The notes under the pieces were generated by a model. It was not told the DNA's origin. It made no database searches and saw only the letters and a list, made by a program, of their open reading frames with translations. A stretch of DNA of 35,595 nucleotides from a virus: positions 1 to 35,595 of IMG/VR virus record IMGVR_UViG_3300049218_000483; one strand, 5' to 3'. This document shows positions 21,974 through 29,864 of this stretch, in pieces. A program made the position numbers and the translations under genes. Position 1 is the stretch's first letter. The number at the start of each line of letters is the position of its first letter.

Positions 21974-23353
21974 TTATAGATCAGCAGGCGTGTTGTTCTG
22001 TCCCTTCAGGACGCTTTCCAGCGTCACGGCGCCGGCGGCGGTGTAGATGAGGGGGGCGTCGCCGCCGGCGATGGGGTCGTCGCCGGATTCGGCGCGGGCT
22101 TCGTTGATGGTTTTGAGGCCGGATTTGACCTTGAGATCGGTGATCTGGGCCTGTTGCAGGAGGTTGGAGGATTTTTCGTCGACCCATTCGAATTCGAGGT
22201 CGGGAAAGCCGAAATCCTCTTCGATCACCTGGTCGACCAGGCTTTTGATCCACAGCATGATGGGGCCGAGGCCCTCGCCCAGCGCCATTTCCTGGGCGTT
22301 GTCGGCGGTGGCGCGGTTCATCTGCTTGGTGAAGGGGGCGGGCGAGGTGGAGAAGGCGTAGCAGACGATGCGGGCCAGCCACTCGTCGAAATCATCCTTC
22401 AGCGGCGGCTCGCGCATCGGCTGATAGCGGAAATCGGCCGGGACGAAGCGGGCGTGGCGGCGCTGCCCGGTGTTGCCCGCCATCATGCTGTCCCAATAGT
22501 CCTGGAACTCGCCGATCTGCCGCATGGTCCAGCCCTGGGGCACGCCGATCAGCGCCTCGGGCATGTTGCCCTCGGTGAAATATTGCAGCTGCGCGATCTG
22601 GCGACGGAGCGCGATGTTGACGGTGGTGATGATCTGCTCCACCGGCGAGAAGCCGTAGACCCGGGCGGTGCGCGGGTTGCGCGGGAGATAGAGCATCTCA
22701 TCGGCGGAGAAATCGGCCTTGGGCACGCCGTGCAGCACCTGCTGATAGGCGGGATCGGGCGCGGTGGGCATACGGCCCTGGTCGTCGATCAGCACCTTGA
22801 TGGTGGCGCCGTCGACCGGCTCCAGCGCCATCAGGCCGCCATCGTTGGTCCGCGCCCGGTAAAGGGTGGGCGCGTCGATGACGAACAAGTCTTCGAGCAG
22901 CATGCGCAGCCAGGGGCCCCAGCGATTGACGCCGTCGGGCTTGCGGAAGAAGGCTTCGAGCGCGGTGACGCGGGGATCGGCGGCGGCGGGTTTGGCGGCG
23001 GCGATTTGGGCGCCGGGGACGATTTTGGGGCGGATGTTCCAGCGCAGGCGCTCGACCTGGTCCTTGCGGGTTTCGATCACGAGGCGGAGCACGTCATAGC
23101 TGTCAGCCAGGGCGCGCATCTGCTGGAACGACACCCCCTCCTCGCCGCGCGGGCGGTATTCGATATTGAGGCCGGTGCGGTAATCGAACCGGCGGGGCTC
23201 GACGAAGGCGGGCGCGACCGGCTCCAGCGGCTGGAGCGGGCCGAACCAGTTGTCGGGCGCGACGCCGCGGATGGCGTAACGGACGCCGGCGGTGAGGCGG
23301 GAGATGAAGCCGGGCGGGTTCGTCAGGGGCGTGAGGGTTCCGTCAGGCGGCAT
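21974..23353 (-). CDS. Phage portal protein, 459 aa
   Basis: The sequence contains SFQQMRALADSYDVLRLVIE near the N-terminus, TLYRARTNDGGLMALEPVDG, DEMLYLPRNPRTARVYGFSP and IAQLQYFTEGNMPEALIGVP, all conserved in phage portal proteins of this group. The C-terminal region (INEARAESGDDPIAGGDAPL) is typical of HK97-type portals. The portal forms the DNA entry ring at one capsid vertex. The start overlaps the end of the 155-residue gene by 11 bases. Confidence 0.92.
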   Translation of the reverse strand: MPPDGTLTPLTNPPGFISRLTAGVRYAIRGVAPDNWFGPLQPLEPVAPAFVEPRRFDYRTGLNIEYRPRGEEGVSFQQMRALADSYDVLRLVIETRKDQVERLRWNIRPKIVPGAQIAAAKPAAADPRVTALEAFFRKPDGVNRWGPWLRMLLEDLFVIDAPTLYRARTNDGGLMALEPVDGATIKVLIDDQGRMPTAPDPAYQQVLHGVPKADFSADEMLYLPRNPRTARVYGFSPVEQIITTVNIALRRQIAQLQYFTEGNMPEALIGVPQGWTMRQIGEFQDYWDSMMAGNTGQRRHARFVPADFRYQPMREPPLKDDFDEWLARIVCYAFSTSPAPFTKQMNRATADNAQEMALGEGLGPIMLWIKSLVDQVIEEDFGFPDLEFEWVDEKSSNLLQQAQITDLKVKSGLKTINEARAESGDDPIAGGDAPLIYTAAGAVTLESVLKGQNNTPADL

Positions 23354-23810
23354 CGGGGATCCCCTGGGCGGTGAAGAATGAATGCAGCTCGACCCGGCGG
23401 CCGCTGACGGTCGAACAGGTGAAGCCGAGCAGGTAGCGGGCGGCGGCGGGCTGGGTGATCGCCTGCGCGGCCACCGTGCCGATGAAGGCCGGGGCGCCGT
23501 CGAGCGCGGCCTGGTAGCCGGTGACCGGAATGTCGACCGGGAAGAACAGGGTGGCCAGCGTGGCGGGGTTCAGGCTGTCACCCGCGTCGAGCGCGACCGA
23601 GAGGTCGATGCCGAACACGTCGTCGGCCGCCGTGGAGAGCGCGGGAAAATCCCGGCCGGCGTAGCCGGAGGGGAAGATCGGGATCAGGGTGCGGGCGGCG
23701 CTGAGCGTCATTGTGGTCGCTCCCGATTGAGGTTGCGCGGTGAGGCCGTATTCCAGGAACGAGACGGGGCCGCCGGCGCCGAGGCCGATTGTGATTGGCC
23801 AACCGGACAT
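23343..23810 (-). CDS. Unrecognised phage protein upstream of portal, 155 aa
   Basis: The protein is beta-rich (MSGWPITIGLGAGGPVSFLE, then SAARTLIPIFPSGYAGRDFP) with a helical end and one Cys (LLGFTCSTVSGRRVELHSFF). A strong AGGAG ribosome-binding site precedes the ATG, and the 3' end overlaps the portal start. Its first 7 codons and ribosome-binding site are repeated at 24119-24162 in front of a chimeric mini-ORF. It is probably structural, but I do not recognise the family. Confidence 0.65.
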   Translation of the reverse strand: MSGWPITIGLGAGGPVSFLEYGLTAQPQSGATTMTLSAARTLIPIFPSGYAGRDFPALSTAADDVFGIDLSVALDAGDSLNPATLATLFFPVDIPVTGYQAALDGAPAFIGTVAAQAITQPAAARYLLGFTCSTVSGRRVELHSFFTAQGIPDAA

Positions 23811-23840
23811 GGGCTTTCTCCTGCTGGCGGTGAAGAATTA

Positions 23841-24056
23841 TTATCCACAGATGTCACAGATGACACAGATGAAAGCCTTTGAAGATTATGAATTAACCAC
23901 AGAGGCGCGGAGGCGCGGAGCCTGAATATGAATTACTCGCTGCGCGGCTGATGAATTCATGAGCGCCGCGGGCAATAATTCAGTGGCTTTCCTCCGCGTC
24001 TTAGCGGCTTCGCGTTTCATTCATGCATCTGTGTCATCTGTGACATCTGTGGATAA
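23841..24056. repeat. Nested palindrome, copy 7
   Basis: Outer arms (23841-23871, TTATCCACAGATGTCACAG type, and 24022-24056) enclose inner arms (23891-23920 AACCACAGAGGCGCGG type and a degenerate right partner at 23991-24017). The loop has TTACTCGCTGCGCGGCTGAT and its inverse GCCGCGGGCAATAATTC. It precedes the 23343-23810 gene. Confidence 0.9.
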
Positions 24057-24066
24057 ACCTCATGCG

Positions 24067-24132
24067 TTACGCGGTGCGGCGGCGTATTGTAGCGGCGGTG
24101 GGGCTGTCGAGGGTGATGGGCCAACCGGACAT
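24067..24132 (-). pseudogene. Chimeric mini-ORF: start of one neighbour fused to end of the other (21 aa)
   Basis: The frame begins MSGWPIT, exactly like the 155-residue gene downstream, behind the same AGGAG site. It ends TLDSPTAATIRRRTA, nearly identical to the C-terminus of the 176-residue gene upstream (TLDSPTAPTTRRRTA). It sits between two nested palindromes. It looks like the scar of a duplication followed by an internal deletion that joined the ends of two neighbouring genes. Confidence 0.6.
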
Positions 24133-24160
24133 GGGCTTTCTCCTGCTGGCGGTGAAGAAT

Positions 24161-24398
24161 TTATCCGCGGATTTCGCAGATTTTCGCAGATTTTATGAAT
24201 AAGAGATTCACCACGGAGGCACAGAGGCGCGGAGGAAGAATATAAATTATTCGCTGCGCGGCCATGAATTCATGAAGCGCCCCCCCGCCTTCGCGAGGGC
24301 AGGCTCAAAAGCATAATTCATCGGCTGTTCTTTGTGTCTCCGTGCCTTTGTGGTGAATATTTTCTTAATCTGCGAAAATCTGCGTAATCCGCGGATAA
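24161..24398. repeat. Nested palindrome, copy 8
   Basis: Outer arms (24161-24192 TTATCCGCGGATTTCGCAG type, and 24365-24398) enclose inner arms (24207-24235 CACCACGGAGGCACAGAGG type, and 24330-24357). The loop has TTATTCGCTGCGCGGCCAT. It lies between the 176-residue gene and the chimeric mini-ORF. Confidence 0.92.
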
Positions 24399-24400
24399 CC

Positions 24401-24931
24401 TCACGCGGTGCGGCGGCGGGTTGTGGGGGCGGTGGGGCTGTCCAGGGTGAAGGTCATGGCGGGGGTTTCGCCGTCGAGTTTGGCGGCGGTCAAGGTGGCG
24501 CCGGATTGCGAGACGTTGCCGAGGATCGCCAGGATGCCATAGAGCAGCTGCGCCAGCGTGGCCGGCTGCCCGTTGGCGGCGTAGCTTTCGGCGAGCGCGC
24601 CGGTGAGCACGGCGAGATCGGCCAGGCCCAGCGCGGCGGGATCATAGGGGCTGAACGCGACCACCTGGCATTTGACATCGGCCGGATCGGCCCCCGACGC
24701 GGCGGCGTGGAGGAGCAGGACGCCATCGGTCGTGACGTCCGACCCCGCGGGCGTCAGGCTGTACCAACCGTCGCCGAGCTCGGCCACCGCCCCGGCCGGC
24801 GCGGCGAAGGCGCCGCCGTTGCGGGAGATGAGAACCGAGGGCGCGGCCCCGGTAAGCCCGGTGACGTGATCCGCGGACGCGGCGAGAAAGAACGGCACCG
24901 GCCGCGCATCGCCGTTCAATATCAATTGCAT
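24401..24931 (-). CDS. Unrecognised phage protein, 176 aa, possibly fibre/baseplate associated
   Basis: The N-terminus has the beta-rich course of phage baseplate or fibre accessory proteins (PVPFFLAASADHVTGLTGAA, SVLISRNGGAFAAPAGAVAE, LGDGWYSLTPAGSDVTTDG). A middle VVAFSPYDPAALGLADLAVL resembles the end of such domains, and the tail is Gly/Thr-rich and basic (RRRTA). The GWY-L element is common in proteins placed near tail fibres. It lies between the toxin-antitoxin region and the portal region. A likely AAGGA ribosome-binding site precedes the ATG. Confidence 0.6.
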   Translation of the reverse strand: MQLILNGDARPVPFFLAASADHVTGLTGAAPSVLISRNGGAFAAPAGAVAELGDGWYSLTPAGSDVTTDGVLLLHAAASGADPADVKCQVVAFSPYDPAALGLADLAVLTGALAESYAANGQPATLAQLLYGILAILGNVSQSGATLTAAKLDGETPAMTFTLDSPTAPTTRRRTA

Positions 24932-25012
24932 GACAGATCCTTACCTGTTGACGAACGATGTTAGGCAGCGACGAATGGGAGGAGATGCGAATCGGAGGGA
25001 GGGGAGAGACGG

Positions 25013-25204
25013 ATGTCGAGCCTGGTCAGGAATGAGCGATTTAAGCTGGGCGCCAGCGCGCTGAGTACGCTTGGGATCGCCTTCATCGTTACCGGCATTG
25101 TCGCGCCCGCGGCGACGGCCATTTATGGCGGCGCAGCACGGAGCGGCTTTAACGAGTGGTGGCTCTTGGTTTTCGCAGGTTGGTTTTTGGGCGGCGCCGC
25201 ATGA
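25013..25204 (+). CDS. Small membrane protein, 63 aa
   Basis: Two hydrophobic helices are visible (LSTLGIAFIVTGIVAPAATA and WLLVFAGWFLGGAA) after a polar start with NERFKLGASAL. A purine-rich GGGAGGGGAGAG lies before the ATG. Similar NER-KL-A-AL...AP proteins of unknown function occur in many alphaproteobacteria, as I recall. Its stop overlaps the next start (ATGA), so the two plus-strand genes form a unit opposite to the phage operon. Confidence 0.65.
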   Translation: MSSLVRNERFKLGASALSTLGIAFIVTGIVAPAATAIYGGAARSGFNEWWLLVFAGWFLGGAA

Positions 25205-25335
25205 CATTTCGGCGGACAGGGGCTGCTGGGGCGGATGAAATGACCGGACTTATGATCTATTTGACGATCGCTCCGCTGGTGACCGCCGCCATCTGCGTCG
25301 GCGGAATGTTGTGGTGGGCAAGCCGGCTGAAGTGA
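25201..25335 (+). CDS. Tiny membrane protein, 44 aa, coupled to the 63-aa gene
   Basis: One membrane helix (LMIYLTIAPLVTAAICVGGM) is followed by a Trp-rich end (LWWASRLK). The start overlaps the previous stop by four bases; an internal ATG at 25240 would give a 31-residue product with the same helix. The coding frame ends 13 bases before the stop of the convergent MqsA-like gene. Confidence 0.55.
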   Translation: MTFRRTGAAGADEMTGLMIYLTIAPLVTAAICVGGMLWWASRLK

Positions 25336-25348
25336 GTGACGTCGAACT

Positions 25349-25942
25349 CTACTGGTTGATCACCCCGTCCGTCGGCTTCGCGCTGGTCGGCGGCGGGGGG
25401 CTGTTCCGGAACAGAGGGGCATAGAGTCTGTCGAGATGGGCCGCCCGGATGGTTTCCTGGATCAGGGCGGCGTCGCTGGCGGTCGTCGCGATCTTCGCGC
25501 CAAGCGATGATTTACCGAACAGATCGGGCCGCTCCATCGCCAGTTTCAGCAACCGCTTGGTCGGCTTAGACGGTCGAATCTGGCCAGCCTCGTATTTCTC
25601 GAACGATTTTTCCCCGGTGCCGAAGATTTCGCCGGCATCACGCTGCGTCAAGCCGCAGCGCACCCGAATGGCCCGGATCGCGAGCGGGGTAAAAAGCTCC
25701 CCCTTCACGATCGCCTCGGCTGTCCGCCTGGCCATCTCCGCCACCAGGTTATCGTCATCGACCAGCTGGCCGTCCAAATCCGCCGGATCATCGAGCGAAT
25801 ACCACCAGCCGGGCTGAAGGTATTCGAAGGTCTGGCCTTCGACCGTCAGCGCAACCAGCTTCTCACCTCGGATCATCGGCCGGCCGCTTTCCGGGCTGGG
25901 CATCGCATCCGGGTAATTCCTTGGGTTCTTAGCCATGGTCAT
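25349..25942 (-). CDS. MqsA-family antitoxin without the usual zinc site, 197 aa
   Basis: The C-terminal half has the XRE-type helix-turn-helix of MqsA (AIRAIRVRCGLTQRDAGEIF, then EKSFEKYEAGQIRPSKPTKR). The N-terminal half corresponds to the zinc-binding toxin-neutralising domain. However, the CPxCGxxM knuckle is replaced by SPESGRPM (Ser16, Ser19), and no other cysteine pair exists. The only Cys is in the DNA-binding domain. The start ATG overlaps the toxin stop (ATGA), which fits the toxin-first order of E. coli mqsRA. It would neutralise MqsR and repress its own promoter. It is longer than E. coli MqsA (131 residues) because of a C-terminal extension with GAKIATTASDAALIQETI. Confidence 0.82.
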   Translation of the reverse strand: MTMAKNPRNYPDAMPSPESGRPMIRGEKLVALTVEGQTFEYLQPGWWYSLDDPADLDGQLVDDDNLVAEMARRTAEAIVKGELFTPLAIRAIRVRCGLTQRDAGEIFGTGEKSFEKYEAGQIRPSKPTKRLLKLAMERPDLFGKSSLGAKIATTASDAALIQETIRAAHLDRLYAPLFRNSPPPPTSAKPTDGVINQ

Positions 25943-26244
25943 GCCTCTTTGAAACTGATCAGGTAAAACGCGCCGGCCGCGTCGAGCGTGAATTTCACAT
26001 ACAGTTCCTTTCCGCTCAGCGTGGGCTTGTAGACATCCTGCCAGATTTGATGATTGGCATAGGAGGTCATGGACTTGTCGAAATCGGCCTGGCTCAAAGC
26101 CTGGATCGCGGCGACCACACCCGAATCGTCCAATTTGAGGGCATCGGCCCCTTGCTTGGACGTGAAAGACCGGTTCAGCGTGGTTGGGTCGGCGAACGCC
26201 GCCTTGATGTCTTTCAACCGGAAATGTGGTTTTCGCTTCTCCAT
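25939..26244 (-). CDS. mqsR: MqsR-type mRNA interferase toxin, 101 aa
   Basis: The start MEKRKPHFRLKDIKAAF and the core QADFDKSMTSYANHQIWQDV and KELYVKFTLDAAGAFYLISF match E. coli MqsR (98 residues) closely in order and spacing, including the catalytic region around KSMT-Y and IWQDVY. MqsR cleaves mRNA in a RelE-like fold. The start chosen matches the E. coli N-terminus; an upstream MMDFS start is possible. The antitoxin gene follows with a four-base overlap. The pair is a type II toxin-antitoxin module that may stabilise the prophage. Confidence 0.9.
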   Translation of the reverse strand: MEKRKPHFRLKDIKAAFADPTTLNRSFTSKQGADALKLDDSGVVAAIQALSQADFDKSMTSYANHQIWQDVYKPTLSGKELYVKFTLDAAGAFYLISFKEA

Positions 26245-26286
26245 TGAAAAGTCCATCATAGGGCATAACACACATAGACTCAACGA

Positions 26287-26301
26287 CCCCCATAATGGGG
26301 G
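26287..26301. promoter_or_regulatory. Palindrome upstream of mqsR, candidate operator
   Basis: CCCCCATAATGGGGG is a perfect inverted repeat with a five-base centre, 42 bases before the toxin start. MqsA-type antitoxins bind palindromes in their own promoter, so this is a reasonable operator candidate. The sequence differs from the E. coli AACCT-AGGTT operator. Confidence 0.45.
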
Positions 26302-26369
26302 CATACCCATGATCGTCGCGCAGCGCCCCGCGCCGGGATGGCGCCCTCGCCCGAAACGATGAACGCGCG

Positions 26370-27299
26370 TTAACCGTTGACCACGCGGGCGCGGCTGTAG
26401 CCGGCGAGGGTCGTTCCGCCGCCCATCGCGGCGCCGATCTGCTTCGCATAGGCCGCGCCGATGCGGGCATGGCCGAAGGCGAGCGGGTGGACGCCGTCAT
26501 AGGTCCATTGGAACGGGTTGCCGCTGTAATTGAAAGCGATCGAGAACACGCCGGCGGGGAACAGGGATGTGGCGTCAATGAAACAGACATTGGCGTCGCC
26601 GGAGGACGCCTTATAGGCCGCCACCGCCGCGGACAGGTTGCCCTCATACGCGCCCATGCACTCGACGATCACGAAGAGAATGGTGGACGGCCCGGCGGCG
26701 GCGCGCATGGCGGTGAGCCACGCCCCGCACGCCGATTGGATGGCGGAGCCGGCGACGCCGCCGCGCAGATCGTTGCCGCCATGGATGACCGCGATGTAAT
26801 CGAGCCCCGCGAAGCTCCGGCTCCGGCCGATGCTGTGGGTTGCATAGAACGTGTCGAACGCCGGCGCGTTGCTTCCGCCGGACACCGTCCACCCTGAGCC
26901 GCCATAGCCGAGCTGCCCGTATTCCGCGCCGAGCGCCAGGGCGATGTCGCAGGCGAAGCTGACCGTTGCGTCATCCGAGCCGTCCGTGTTGGCGTGGCAG
27001 CCCTGGGTGATGCTGTCCCCATAGATCAGCATGCGTTTGGAGCGCAGCGCCGCCGGGGAGACCGAGGCCGAGCCGTCGATCGTGACGCCGTTGATCCGCA
27101 CGACATTGGTCGGCGACACGCCGCTCGACCCCGCCACGTCGCCATAGCTGTTGGTTTGCGACGATTGCCGGAAATACAGCTCAACGGAATAGGTTGTGGT
27201 GGGGGTGAGGGATGCGGACAGGACGAGCGAGGTCTGAGACGGCGCAAGCTGAACATCGGTGAACGCGCCGCCGTTGAGCGAATACCGCAAAACCGGCAT
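26370..27299 (-). CDS. SGNH-hydrolase fibre tip, second module without own N-terminal fibre, 309 aa
   Basis: The catalytic elements are GDSITQG (Ser96), HGGNDLR (Asn176) and DGVHP (Asp268, His271), which are blocks I, III and V of SGNH/GDSL esterases. The last residues (TLAGYSRARVVNG) repeat the end of the preceding fibre. The frame is open upstream through ALSLSLDNATTSGFPSGD to the TAG of the fibre gene with no start codon other than the ATG at 27299, and that ATG has a poor ribosome-binding site. The missing start suggests that it is the C-terminal part of a longer fibre, now a spare tip or made by readthrough. As a tip enzyme it would deacetylate a host surface sugar. Confidence 0.75.
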   Translation of the reverse strand: MPVLRYSLNGGAFTDVQLAPSQTSLVLSASLTPTTTYSVELYFRQSSQTNSYGDVAGSSGVSPTNVVRINGVTIDGSASVSPAALRSKRMLIYGDSITQGCHANTDGSDDATVSFACDIALALGAEYGQLGYGGSGWTVSGGSNAPAFDTFYATHSIGRSRSFAGLDYIAVIHGGNDLRGGVAGSAIQSACGAWLTAMRAAAGPSTILFVIVECMGAYEGNLSAAVAAYKASSGDANVCFIDATSLFPAGVFSIAFNYSGNPFQWTYDGVHPLAFGHARIGAAYAKQIGAAMGGGTTLAGYSRARVVNG

Positions 27300-27353
27300 G
27301 TCACCGGACGGGAAGCCGGAAGTGGTGGCGTTGTCGAGGGAGAGGGAGAGGGC

Positions 27354-29864
27354 CTAACCATTGACGACGCGCGACCGCGAGTAGCCGGCGAGGGTTGCGG
27401 GGCCGCCGCTGGGCGTAAGGGCAACGATCACTTCAGTCGCCCACATCGCGCCCGCCGCCTGGTCACCGTAGTCGTTTGGATGCACGAGATCGGCGCTGCG
27501 CTGTAGACTATTTGCGCGCCGCTGGAAATAATTAAACGGCCCGAGCGGATTGACATGAAAAACCGTGCTTCCATTTGAAAGCGCGGTCATCTCGGCATCG
27601 TACTGGATCAGTAATGCTGAGTTTATCACACTTTCGTCGCCCGACGCTTCGTTTTGAGACATCACTCCGAACAGATGGATTGACTTCAGCGTGGGCACAT
27701 TCGCCTGGATATAGGCGATGATCGCCGCCATGTTCGATCGATAGGTCGATGCCGAGTTGGCGACGCTTTCCTGTGCGTCCGCGCCGCCAAGTTCGGTTAC
27801 CACGCGCGTCACGCCGGCAGCGGCCCAGGCAGTACAAGCCGCAGGAAGATACGATCCCCCAGGTAACCAATTGTTCGAATATGATCCTGATACCGAGTAG
27901 TTCAGCGACAGGTTAGTGTTTGTCCCGTTCGGGCCGTTGGTCGGTGCGCCACCATACCATTCCTTCGACGGCATGCCGAAATTCAACTGGTCGATCATTG
28001 CTGAGAAAGGCGACTGAACCGTCGAATAGGCACCCTCTTCGATGCTGTCCCCGAAGCCGCCGACGATTTCCAGCGCGCTTGACGCCTTGGTTGTGACGTG
28101 GACTTGCGCCGTGAGCACCTGCGCGCCGCCGGTCGTATCCGTGTATTGCAGGGCGTAATAATAAGTCGTTGCCGCCGCGATGCTCGTATCGATGTAGGCT
28201 TCTGTCGTCGCGCCGCTGATCGCCGTTCCATTCGATCCTGCCGTCGTCGACCTGTACCATTGATAGGTATAAGTTCCACTGCCGCCGATGGCGTTGCTGG
28301 CCGAAAGCTGTACGGTCTTGACGCCAACATAGGTAGCATAGGCGGTGCCGGCGGAGAATGTCGCGCTGGTGGTGAGCGAGGCCTGCGAGGAAAACGCCGT
28401 GCTCGAATGCGAATCGGTGACTTCAATGACGTAGTAATAGGCCGTTGACGGCGAGAGGCTGGTGTCGTTCAGAGTTAGCGACGTTCCGCCGGAAATCAGA
28501 TAGCCGGACCCGGGCGTGAACCCTGGCGTCGTGGACCGATACCACTGGTACGAATAGGCAGGATAGCCGCCGCTAGCCGATGTAGACGTTAGGGTCGCCG
28601 TCGTTGAGCCGATATTCGACGGCGTGACGCTGCCGGCCGTCAGCGAGGCAGGGGCGGATGTTGTGACGCTAATCTGCGCGGCGGTTACCGTCGCGCTTGC
28701 CGAATCGGTACTAACCAACTTGTAATAATAGGTGGTCGACGGCGACAGGCCGCTGTCCATGTAGATCAAAGTAGAGGCGCCGGAAATGATGTTGCCGGAG
28801 CCCGGCGTGAACCCGGATGTGATGGACCGATACCATTGATATAAATAGGGCGACGTGCCGCCCGATGCGCCGGTGTTCGTGACGCTGCAGCCGGTGCTAG
28901 TGATCGAGGACGCGCTCGAGGTGCCGGAGGTCAGGGCACCGACCGATGTGGTGATCGAGGCTTGGCTCGACCATGCGATTGCGCCGGTGGAATCCGTGAC
29001 GACCTGAAGATAGTAATAGGTCGTACTTGAGTTGAGCCCACTGTCGTTTAGGACAAGCGAGGTTGGGCCGGAAACCATATTTGATGATTGTGGGACGAAG
29101 CCCGCGCTGGTCGAGCGATACCACTGATAGGTGTATGGGCTGGAGCCGCCGGTCGGCGCGACGGCGCTGAGCGTCGCGGTCGAACCGGTAATGCCAGAAG
29201 AAGTTATCGCTCCGGCGGCCAGCGACGAGTTGCCGAATGCCTCCAGATTGTCGATGCCGTTCCCGCCGCTGCCTCCGCTGTTCGCAAATCTGAAAGCTGC
29301 GTAGCCGGGCGTGTCCAGCGACAAATCGGTGATGTTGACTTGGTACCCACCCGGCTCGCTTGATCCGGTCAGCCAGACCTTTGCGCTGATTGTGGACCCG
29401 ATGGCGGCGACGCGGAACGCAAGCGATGTCCCGGTGCTCCAGGCGATTCCGCTGACAGTCTGCGAACCGCCAACCGCGCCTGCCGACCCGCCTACTGATT
29501 TGTAAAGCTGGAACGTGATCGCGCTTCCGCCACTGCTCCCTGTGATCAAGAAGCCGTACCAGTTTTGGGCGCTGCTGGACCCGCTATATCGGACGAGCGG
29601 CGTGAACCCGTTTCCCGTTCCGTCGAACGATTTGCTGACGAAATACAGCCCCATATCGGCGGTGGCCGGGATCGACACGCCGCCACCCCCCGCCAGAACG
29701 ACAACATCGCCGTCGGCACGGGATACGCCAGATAGGATGTTCGGCGACGAATAGGCCAGCGACCCGCCGGCCGTGACCTGCCATGTACCGACGACGGATG
29801 TAAACCATACCGGCAGCGCGCCGGCTATATCCGTGTCGAAATTGTCGAGGAAATACAGGTTCAC
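27354..29864 (-). CDS. Tail fibre with Ig-like repeats and SGNH-hydrolase tip, 836 aa
   Basis: The start is GTG, behind GAGGGG. The N-terminal 210 residues resemble a concanavalin/LamG-like lectin domain (FLDNFDTDIAGALPVWFTSV, GNGIDNLEAFGNS). Four Ig/FN3-like repeats of about 90 residues follow, each with YxYQWYRS and TTYYY. The C-terminal 230 residues are an SGNH-hydrolase domain with GDSIEEG (Ser607) and DLVHP (Asp792, His795). The usual GxND block is GGAD (position 695 Ala, not Asn), so activity may be altered. The end TLAGYSRSRVVNG matches that of the next module. The protein probably binds and cuts a polysaccharide receptor. It is placed upstream of the portal rather than after the hub gene. 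Confidence 0.85.
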   Translation of the reverse strand: MNLYFLDNFDTDIAGALPVWFTSVVGTWQVTAGGSLAYSSPNILSGVSRADGDVVVLAGGGGVSIPATADMGLYFVSKSFDGTGNGFTPLVRYSGSSSAQNWYGFLITGSSGGSAITFQLYKSVGGSAGAVGGSQTVSGIAWSTGTSLAFRVAAIGSTISAKVWLTGSSEPGGYQVNITDLSLDTPGYAAFRFANSGGSGGNGIDNLEAFGNSSLAAGAITSSGITGSTATLSAVAPTGGSSPYTYQWYRSTSAGFVPQSSNMVSGPTSLVLNDSGLNSSTTYYYLQVVTDSTGAIAWSSQASITTSVGALTSGTSSASSITSTGCSVTNTGASGGTSPYLYQWYRSITSGFTPGSGNIISGASTLIYMDSGLSPSTTYYYKLVSTDSASATVTAAQISVTTSAPASLTAGSVTPSNIGSTTATLTSTSASGGYPAYSYQWYRSTTPGFTPGSGYLISGGTSLTLNDTSLSPSTAYYYVIEVTDSHSSTAFSSQASLTTSATFSAGTAYATYVGVKTVQLSASNAIGGSGTYTYQWYRSTTAGSNGTAISGATTEAYIDTSIAAATTYYYALQYTDTTGGAQVLTAQVHVTTKASSALEIVGGFGDSIEEGAYSTVQSPFSAMIDQLNFGMPSKEWYGGAPTNGPNGTNTNLSLNYSVSGSYSNNWLPGGSYLPAACTAWAAAGVTRVVTELGGADAQESVANSASTYRSNMAAIIAYIQANVPTLKSIHLFGVMSQNEASGDESVINSALLIQYDAEMTALSNGSTVFHVNPLGPFNYFQRRANSLQRSADLVHPNDYGDQAAGAMWATEVIVALTPSGGPATLAGYSRSRVVNG

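Noticed and set aside
545-24398. CRISPR array
   Set aside because: The repeats are widely spaced palindromes without regular spacers and lie between genes.
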